37,431 nucleotides of DNA from Bacteroidales bacterium. Lineage in GTDB: Bacteria; Bacteroidota; Bacteroidia; Bacteroidales; UBA932. Positions 32,076-37,431 of the stretch are shown piece after piece. Each line of letters starts with the position of its first letter. The stretch's first letter is position 1. A program made the position numbers and the translations under genes. Below the pieces are notes generated by a model. It did not search any database. It was given only the letters and a program-made list of their open reading frames with translations, and was not told the origin of the DNA. Where the stretch lies: the NCBI GenBank assembly GCA_020026275.1, contig JAHHQQ010000019.1, positions 1-37,431 on the forward strand. Reading direction: 5' to 3'.

Positions 32076-34280
32076 TTAGAATGGATAGCCGACTCCAAAG
32101 TGAAGGGCGCATCCGTTCTTGTCAAACCAGTCTTTGAGTCCCAGCCATCTTTCTCCTGCATCACGGGCAGGATCATGCAGCTTCATGCCGAAGTCAAAGC
32201 GGATGAGAATGAAATTGAGGTCAAGTCTCAGACCCAGCCCCCAGTCGGCAGCAATGGATTTTCCAAAGTCCTTGAAGCGGAATCGGCCTAATTTGACATT
32301 CTCGGTATCATTTCCATCTTTGTGGAAGGTCCAGACATTGCCGGCATCTGCAAAGAGGGCGCCTTCAAATTTCCAGAATAGTTTGAATCGGTATTCAAGA
32401 TTGGCTTCCAGTTTCATGTCACCGGATTGGTTCGGGATGACGAAGGTCGTGTCCGCTTTGGATAGACCTGGTCCGACACTTCTGGCTTGCCAACCTCGAA
32501 GACTGTTGCTGCCACCGCCATAGAAATGTTGGTCAAATGGAAGTCCCTTTGAGTTGCCGTAGGCATAGCCGGCACCGGCGATGAAACGGGTGGCGATGGC
32601 GTGGTTCTCGTTCTTGCCCAGCCGCCATACCTTGCCCAGAGTCAACTCTCCCCTCACGTACTGGGAGAAAGGAGTGCCCCACAGTTTGCCGGCTCCGTTG
32701 CTGTCTTTGTTCATCAAAGGCTTGAACAGGCTCAGGATGTTGCCGGCCGCATCAAGCTGGAGTTTCGTGAAATAATAGGAACCTTTCGGCACCACCTCAT
32801 TGGTATTGGTGAAATAGAGAGTTCCACCGGCACCCAGGTCAAAGTGGTCCTGATAGGCATTCTTCATGAACGGGTTGTTGGCCAATGAGTTATAGAAACC
32901 CTCATCCAGATGGTAGAGGCGGACGATCTTCAATTGGAGCGGATAGAACTGGTAGAACAGGTCCTTGTGGTAGCCGGTGTAGCCGAAGCTGGTGAAGAGG
33001 AGGTTCCTCATGTATTCTGGGCGGTTCTGGTAATTGTAGGATGCCTTGATCTCCGTTCTTGGTACCTGATCTTTGAACCAGCTGTAAGGCAACAGAAGGA
33101 ATCTTGGCAGGCTGATGCTTGCTGAAACGCCAAATTCAGTAGAATGGATATTGGTTTTTGGCTTGAACTGGAAGTTGCCCATGAAACCAAGGTTGAGCCA
33201 TTCTCCTCCTCGGAGGAAATTCTTGTTGTAATAGGACAGTCCCGGAGAAATGCCCAGCAGGCCGCTGGAATTGGATGACATTTCCAGATTGGTCTTGAAA
33301 CCTTGCAGTTTGGACGGATTGAGGTTGATGTCGCAGTCAACAATCTGGTTTTCCCTCCGGTTCAGCTCGATGTTGACGCTGCTGAAAAGCTTGAGGGAAG
33401 TCAGACGGTTGTAGGTGTTGTTCACGATGTCTTCGCTGTAAGGATCGCCCGGATGGATGAGATTCATCTTCCGGAGTACATTCTCCTTGAAATTGAGGGA
33501 CTTGGGATGATAGATGTTGACTTTTCCGAAATTGTATTTGTCGATCCGGCTCGCTTCCTTGGCGGATTCGTTCCGGGTATATTCATTGATCTTCAGTTCC
33601 AAAATGGCACCGGTCGGGTCGGAAATGGTGTCGGCCTCAAAGAAATAGTTGTTCTTGCTGAGACTGTAGTAGCCCAGCTGGCGGAAATGGCTGGCGGATC
33701 TGGCAGATTCCGCTTCCAGTGCCTTTTCTGACAAGTAGTCTCCAGGCTTGATGCTGATATGGCTGGTGTCTTTCAGGAAATCCACTGCGAAAGGACCTTC
33801 CTTCGGCAAGGTATATCTGATCCGTCTGATGGGAATCCTTTTGCCAAGTTGGACATGGTAGTCCACTTTGGCGATTTTCTTGTCCAGCTTGATGACGGCT
33901 TCCACTTTGGAATTGTAGTAGCCGATGTATTCGAGATGCTTCTCGATGTTGCTGACAGAAGCAGCCACCTGATCCTGATCAAAGATGACAGGGGCGGTTC
34001 CGATTTTTCGCCAGAAGCTCTTCTCGTTGTCTCCAGACCAGTTATAGATGTTCAGGAATGGATTCCAACCGAAAATCATGGAAGAATTGGGTTTCTGCTT
34101 GATGTACTTGTCAATCTCTCCGATGTTGACTTTCTCGTTGGCCTCATTGACGATCCTGACTTTGTTGGAAGCCAAGCGGTATTCCCCTTCCGAGAGGACT
34201 CTAGTCGTGCTGCATGCAGACAGACCTAAAATCATTCCGGTAAGCAGGAGGGGTAATATGTGTCTTCTGGTCTTCATCAT
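32076..34280 (-). CDS. tamL: TamL, lipidated Omp85/BamA-family outer-membrane protein
   Basis: The N-terminus MMKTRRHILPLLLTGMILGLSACS is a lipoprotein signal with lipobox LSAC, so the mature 734-residue precursor is lipidated at Cys, the hallmark of the Bacteroidota TamA variant TamL. POTRA-like domains lie at about 25-360 (RIPIRRIRYTLPKEGPF, FGKVNIYHPKSLNFKENVL). The beta-barrel follows, with the Omp85 lid motif SNSLRGWQARSVGPG and a C-terminal strand FGVGYPF ending in Phe. TamL works with TamB in envelope assembly or lipid transport; no tamB is in this window. A perfect promoter lies immediately upstream. Confidence 0.92.
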   Translation of the reverse strand: MMKTRRHILPLLLTGMILGLSACSTTRVLSEGEYRLASNKVRIVNEANEKVNIGEIDKYIKQKPNSSMIFGWNPFLNIYNWSGDNEKSFWRKIGTAPVIFDQDQVAASVSNIEKHLEYIGYYNSKVEAVIKLDKKIAKVDYHVQLGKRIPIRRIRYTLPKEGPFAVDFLKDTSHISIKPGDYLSEKALEAESARSASHFRQLGYYSLSKNNYFFEADTISDPTGAILELKINEYTRNESAKEASRIDKYNFGKVNIYHPKSLNFKENVLRKMNLIHPGDPYSEDIVNNTYNRLTSLKLFSSVNIELNRRENQIVDCDINLNPSKLQGFKTNLEMSSNSSGLLGISPGLSYYNKNFLRGGEWLNLGFMGNFQFKPKTNIHSTEFGVSASISLPRFLLLPYSWFKDQVPRTEIKASYNYQNRPEYMRNLLFTSFGYTGYHKDLFYQFYPLQLKIVRLYHLDEGFYNSLANNPFMKNAYQDHFDLGAGGTLYFTNTNEVVPKGSYYFTKLQLDAAGNILSLFKPLMNKDSNGAGKLWGTPFSQYVRGELTLGKVWRLGKNENHAIATRFIAGAGYAYGNSKGLPFDQHFYGGGSNSLRGWQARSVGPGLSKADTTFVIPNQSGDMKLEANLEYRFKLFWKFEGALFADAGNVWTFHKDGNDTENVKLGRFRFKDFGKSIAADWGLGLRLDLNFILIRFDFGMKLHDPARDAGERWLGLKDWFDKNGCALHFGVGYPF

Positions 34281-34283
34281 CTA

Positions 34284-34315
34284 CAAATTTATCCCTTTCG
34301 GGAGATATTCTCAAA
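34284..34315 (-). promoter_or_regulatory. Perfect promoter abutting the tamL start codon
   Basis: On the minus strand TTTG (34312-34315), a 20-nt spacer and TAAATTTG (34284-34291) match the consensus exactly. The -7 box ends only 3 nt before the ATG at 34280, so transcription should begin at or within a few bases of the start codon. Confidence 0.7.
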
Positions 34316-34345
34316 TATTTTATGAACAAATTGAATATGTTGCGC

Positions 34346-34353
34346 TATATTTG
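34346..34353 (+). promoter_or_regulatory. -7 box for the arginine decarboxylase gene
   Basis: TATATTTG, 50 nt before the ATG at 34404, diverges from the tamL promoter. No -33 TTTG is seen at the normal distance. Confidence 0.5.
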
Positions 34354-34403
34354 TATGTTTTAACGAATTTAATGTTTATTGTTTTTTCCGGATTATTTAG
34401 AGA

Positions 34404-35798
34404 ATGAAGAACAAATACATCGATCTGGTAGATCAGACCTTCGATTTTCCTCAAGATGAGTTTCAAGTGAAAGATGGCGTATTGTATGTCAATGACATCA
34501 ATATGATGGAGATTATCAAAGAGTACGGCACACCGTTGAAATTGACTTACTTACCTAAAATTTCCTCTCAGATCCAACGGGCGAAACGCATGTTCCGCAA
34601 CGCGATGTCCAAGACAGGATACGATGGAGAATACCATTATTGCTATTGTACAAAAAGTTCACAGTTTGAATTTGTTGTTGAAGAAGCGCTGAAAAATGAC
34701 ATTCATCTGGAAACCTCTTCCGCCTATGATTTGAATCTGATAGATGCCTTGTATGAAAAGAAATTGGTGGACAAGGACCAGATCATCATCTGCAACGGCT
34801 TCAAGAGACCCCAGTATATCAAGAACATTGCCCGATTCCGGAAAAGCGGATGGTTCAACATCATTCCGGTGCTGGACAACAAGAATGAACTGGAAGATTT
34901 GGATGATGAGTGCGATGAACAGATCAATGTCGGCATCCGGATTGCAGCTGAGGAGGAACCTTCATTTGATTTCTATACATCCCGTCTGGGAATCCGTTAC
35001 AGCGACATCATCCCATTCTACAAGAACGGCATCAAGAGAAATCCGAAGTTCAAGCTCAAAATGCTTCATTTCTTCATCAATACAGGTATCCGTGACACCT
35101 CCTATTATTGGAATGAACTTCTCAGATGTCTTCACCTGTACTGTGACCTCAAGCAGATCTGTCCTGAACTGGATTCATTGAATATCGGTGGCGGTCTTCC
35201 TATCAAGACCTCCCTGGCAGTGGACTTCGACTACAAATACATGATCGAGGAGATTGTCTATCAGATCAAGTCAGTCTGCGATGCCCACGGCGTTCCCGTT
35301 CCGGACATCTACAGTGAGTTCGGCAACTTCACCGTCGGCGAATCCGGCGCCACCATCTTCAAGGTGCTGGATGTGAAACAGCAGAACGACCGGGAGTGCT
35401 GGTACATGCTGGACAGCTCCTTCATGACAACCATGCCGGACACCTGGGGACTGAACCAGCGTTTCATCCTCTTCCCGATCAACAAATGGAACGATGAATA
35501 TCATCGTGTGTTCCTGGGCGGCCTGACCTGCGACAGCAAGGACTACTACAATGCCGAGGCACACGCCAACGCCATCTTCCTGCCAATCGTGAAGAACCGT
35601 CGGGACGACCTCTACATCGGCTTCTTCCACACAGGAGCCTATCAGGAAGCGATTTCCGGTTACGGCGGAGTCAAGCACTGCCTGCAGCCATCCCCTCGCC
35701 ACATCCTCATTGACAAGGACAAGGACGGCAAGATCACTACCCGCATCTTTGCAGAAGAGCAGTCGTACGATAGCATGTTGAAGACATTGGGTTACTAA
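34404..35798 (+). CDS. speA: Arginine decarboxylase-type PLP enzyme (fold III)
   Basis: This 464-residue pyridoxal-phosphate enzyme is of the alanine-racemase/Orn-Lys-Arg decarboxylase fold. It resembles the short arginine decarboxylases of Bacteroidota, which make agmatine for polyamine synthesis. The PLP lysine lies in HYCYCTKSSQFEFV (about 75-88). LETSSAYDLNLI, the Gly-rich phosphate loop LNIGGGLP, and EFGNFTVGESG follow in order. The decarboxylase substrate Cys/Asp region cannot be pinned exactly, so diaminopimelate or carboxynorspermidine specificity is not fully excluded. It is clearly shorter than the 630-residue biosynthetic SpeA. It ends at a terminator and diverges from tamL. Confidence 0.78.
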   Translation: MKNKYIDLVDQTFDFPQDEFQVKDGVLYVNDINMMEIIKEYGTPLKLTYLPKISSQIQRAKRMFRNAMSKTGYDGEYHYCYCTKSSQFEFVVEEALKNDIHLETSSAYDLNLIDALYEKKLVDKDQIIICNGFKRPQYIKNIARFRKSGWFNIIPVLDNKNELEDLDDECDEQINVGIRIAAEEEPSFDFYTSRLGIRYSDIIPFYKNGIKRNPKFKLKMLHFFINTGIRDTSYYWNELLRCLHLYCDLKQICPELDSLNIGGGLPIKTSLAVDFDYKYMIEEIVYQIKSVCDAHGVPVPDIYSEFGNFTVGESGATIFKVLDVKQQNDRECWYMLDSSFMTTMPDTWGLNQRFILFPINKWNDEYHRVFLGGLTCDSKDYYNAEAHANAIFLPIVKNRRDDLYIGFFHTGAYQEAISGYGGVKHCLQPSPRHILIDKDKDGKITTRIFAEEQSYDSMLKTLGY

Positions 35799-35814
35799 GC
35801 AAGTTATACACAAA

Positions 35815-35855
35815 GCGCGGGCAGATGACAAGACAAGGTCATTTCCCGCGTTTTT
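35815..35855 (+). terminator. Terminator after the decarboxylase gene
   Basis: CGCGGG (35816-35821) pairs with CCCGCG (35845-35850). An inner ATGAC/GTCAT helix lies beyond a small internal loop, and TTTTT follows at 35851-35855. It separates the decarboxylase from the methyltransferase gene 18 nt further on. Confidence 0.8.
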
Positions 35856-35873
35856 CCAATATTCAGGTAAGAG

Positions 35874-36611
35874 ATGAGTGCAATTTCAAACAACGAAATC
35901 AAGAAGATCCGTTCCTTGGGAGACAAGAAATTCCGCGACAAACTGGGACTGTTTGTAGTGGAAGGAGAGAAAATGGTCGAAGAACTGCTCGCTTCCTCAT
36001 TGGAAGTGGAAAAAGTCTATCGCCGGGAAGAAATCGGAGAAGAGGCCATGAAGAAGATCAGTTTCCTGTCATCCGCCTCCCCCGTTCTGGCCGTCGCCAA
36101 GAAACCGGCCACTCTATCCCTGACAGAAGACCCTTTCGCGCAATGCGGAAAAGGCCTGTTCCTGGCACTGGATGCCATCCGTGACCCAGGCAACCTCGGC
36201 ACCATCCTGAGAGTGGCGGACTGGTTCGGAATCGACGGCATCTTCGCCTCCCGCGACACCGTGGACATCTTCAACCCGAAAGTCGTCCAGTCCACCATGG
36301 GCTCCATCTTCCGGGTACCATTCCACTATACCGACGTACCAGCCATCTGCCGCCATGCCGTAGCGCACGGAGGATCGGTCTACGGCACCTTCCTCGACGG
36401 CGAGGACATTTACCGGAAGCAGCTCGACAAAGGCACGGACTCCCCTTCCGTCATCATTGTCGGCAACGAATCCAACGGCATCTCCACCGAAGTCGGCGCA
36501 CTGGTGACCGACCGGCTCCTCATCCCCCCTTTCCGTCCACATCGCGGCCATCCGGAATCACTCAATGCCGCCATCGCGACTGCCATCACCATCAGTGAAT
36601 TCAGACGCTGA
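35874..36611 (+). CDS. TrmH/SpoU-family RNA 2'-O-methyltransferase
   Basis: This 245-residue SPOUT enzyme methylates a ribose 2'-OH in rRNA or tRNA with SAM. The N-terminal substrate-binding domain (KKIRSLGDKKFRDKLGLFVV, EGEKMVEELL) is followed by the SpoU motifs: LDAIRDPGNLGTILR (motif 1, with conserved Asn and Arg), IIVGNESNGIS (motif 2) and ESLNAAIATAI (motif 3), which form the trefoil knot. Length and order are normal. The target nucleotide is unknown; an RlmB-like 23S rRNA role is possible. It is close to tamL, a neighbourhood I recall as common in Bacteroidota. Confidence 0.9.
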   Translation: MSAISNNEIKKIRSLGDKKFRDKLGLFVVEGEKMVEELLASSLEVEKVYRREEIGEEAMKKISFLSSASPVLAVAKKPATLSLTEDPFAQCGKGLFLALDAIRDPGNLGTILRVADWFGIDGIFASRDTVDIFNPKVVQSTMGSIFRVPFHYTDVPAICRHAVAHGGSVYGTFLDGEDIYRKQLDKGTDSPSVIIVGNESNGISTEVGALVTDRLLIPPFRPHRGHPESLNAAIATAITISEFRR

Positions 36612-36612
36612 G

Positions 36613-36680
36613 CCCCATACGGGAAATGTCTATGCCCCCATACGGGAAATGTTCATGTCTCCCTTCGGAAAATGATAACA
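36613..36680 (+). repeat. Three tandem 23-bp direct repeats
   Basis: The unit CCATACGGGAAATGTTCATG occurs at about 36615 and 36638 with an exact 23-nt period, and a third, more diverged unit (TTCGGAAAATGATAAC) follows at 36664. There is no internal dyad. The array begins at the methyltransferase stop codon and its last unit contains the ATG of the YolD-like gene. A diverged single copy lies at 886-918. Confidence 0.75.
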
Positions 36681-36920
36681 CAAAATGAAATGATGGATTC
36701 TCAGCAGGACAAATATCAAGAAATAAGAGGTATGGAACACCATACCTCCTTGGTTCATCCTCCCCTGCCCATGAGCAAGAGAGCGGCGCAGTTCGCCCCG
36801 TTTTCCGCCCTGTCCGGCTATGAAGAAGCCCGGAACAAAGTTGCCAAAGCTCACATAAAAAGTTACGAGCCCTCGCCCCAGACATTTCCGGAGGAGAATT
36901 CCTTTAGCACGGAAGATTGA
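36672..36920 (+). CDS. YolD-like small protein
   Basis: This small protein of 82 residues contains the conserved block HPPLPMSKRAAQFAPFSAL followed by SGYEEARNK, which matches the YolD-like family (typically MSxxxRAxQFAPFAALxGY). In Firmicutes, YolD/YqjX genes lie directly next to a Y-family DNA polymerase of the UmuC/UvrX type and are linked to SOS; their biochemical role is not established. No polymerase gene is next to it here, and the gene to its right is a kinase on the opposite strand. The N-terminal start is uncertain: the ATG at 36672 lies in a repeat unit, and ATGs at 36690 and 36693 are alternatives. Its stop overlaps the kinase 3' end by 17 bp. Confidence 0.72.
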   Translation: MITQNEMMDSQQDKYQEIRGMEHHTSLVHPPLPMSKRAAQFAPFSALSGYEEARNKVAKAHIKSYEPSPQTFPEENSFSTED

Positions 36921-37431
36921 TCTTGAAGCAGCTGCCCTTGCCCAGTTCGCTTTCGATGGTGAGGGTGCCGCCGTGGGCTTCCACGAAATCGCGTGAGATG
37001 GACAGGCCCAGTCCGCTGCCCTGCACCTTGGTGCCCGGAACACGGAAATAAGGCTCGAAGATGCTCTCGTGGTAACGGGGATCAATTCCTTTTCCAAAAT
37101 CCTTCACATAGATCTCCACGTGGGTGTCGTCCAGCTGACGGGCGCCCAGAATCACGTGGGAATATTCCTGAGAATAGCGGATGGCGTTGTTCACGAGGTT
37201 GGTCAGCACCCAGGCAATCTTCTCGCTGTCCACAAACAGTTTCTTGATCTTGTCGGGATAGTCCACCTCAATCTGGGTGCCGAATTTCTCTGCCTGCACC
37301 CGGGTCGCCTTGATGGCGTAGTCGATGAGTTCGATCGGCTTGGTGATTTTAGGTTTGAGCTGGAGCTTGCCGCTTTCCACCTGGATCTTGCCGTCCTTGA
37401 AGAGTTTGGCAGGGGTTTCCTCCCTGGTCTT
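36904..37431 (-). CDS. Sensor histidine kinase, C-terminal part (5' end outside window)
   Basis: Only the last 175 residues are in the window; the frame is open to the right edge at 37431. They are the HATPase_c domain of a two-component histidine kinase: N-box WVLTNLVNNAIRYS, G1 DFGKGIDPR, F-box FEPYFRVP and G2 GSGLGLSISRDFVEAHGG, ending GKGSCFKINLPC. The H-box with the phosphorylated His, the sensor part and any response regulator gene lie beyond the window. An internal GTG codon at 37380 is not the real start. The convergent overlap with the YolD-like gene is 17 bp. Confidence 0.93.
   Translation of the reverse strand, partial: KTREETPAKLFKDGKIQVESGKLQLKPKITKPIELIDYAIKATRVQAEKFGTQIEVDYPDKIKKLFVDSEKIAWVLTNLVNNAIRYSQEYSHVILGARQLDDTHVEIYVKDFGKGIDPRYHESIFEPYFRVPGTKVQGSGLGLSISRDFVEAHGGTLTIESELGKGSCFKINLPC

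Noticed and set aside
36630..37097. 155-codon minus-strand frame covering the repeats, the YolD-like gene and part of the kinase
   Set aside because: It is out of frame with the kinase and lacks any motif. The kinase boxes and the YolD block are both in other frames.

Overview
The window looks like chromosomal DNA of a Bacteroidota bacterium, most likely of the order Bacteroidales. The evidence is the repeated -7 promoter box TAnnTTTG, several times with a -33 TTTG/TTTC about 19-20 nt upstream. The gene content agrees: a lipidated Omp85 protein of the TamL type, DUF3467, a head-GIN adhesin-like protein, a 6-bladed beta-propeller remnant, a long QueA, the Bacteroidota-type arginine decarboxylase and KdsC (LPS Kdo synthesis, so a Gram-negative envelope). 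No rRNA, tRNA, CRISPR array, intact insertion sequence or prophage was recognised.

Layout. (a) 1-1445 is a decayed flank. It holds a truncated beta-propeller gene with an alien tail, an orphan terminator, and a 42-codon deletion scar of a second copy of the alpha/beta-hydrolase gene that lies intact at 7722-8963. (b) 1449-7319 is an ion and osmolyte block: a CPA1 K+/H+ antiporter, convergent to a BetT-like BCCT transporter that shares a transcription unit with an unrecognised 490-residue membrane-hairpin protein, followed by an unrecognised 180-residue protein. (c) 7353-8963 holds a broken minus-strand ORF pair and the secreted hydrolase. (d) 9053-17897 is housekeeping: maf, kdsC and DUF3467 on the minus strand, diverging from valS, a hot-dog thioesterase, an ABC-F ATPase, a GIN-domain protein and an M19 dipeptidase. 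(e) 18054-20989 carries cinA, pyrD and a small XRE regulator on the minus strand, followed by a 574-bp AT-rich gap. (f) 21564-24002 carries queA and a glycerolipid acyltransferase. (g) 24099-29227 is a minus-strand run (Na/Pi symporter, rlmD, Ca/Na antiporter, mscS) with gaps of 7-30 nt. (h) 29515-31956 holds a YghO-like GNAT protein and rarA. (i) 32076-36611 holds tamL, divergent from an arginine decarboxylase and a TrmH-family rRNA methyltransferase. (j) 36613-37431 holds three 23-bp tandem repeats, a YolD-like small protein and the 3' end of a histidine kinase gene that runs off the window.

Most of the window is ordinary core genome. The parts that deserve attention are the scarred 5' flank with its duplicated hydrolase, the 23-bp repeat seen at both ends of the window, the small YolD-like protein whose start codon lies in that repeat, the BCCT partner protein of unknown family, and a tamL promoter placed so close to the start codon that the transcript should be leaderless or nearly so. 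No complete, clearly new multi-gene system can be claimed from sequence alone.
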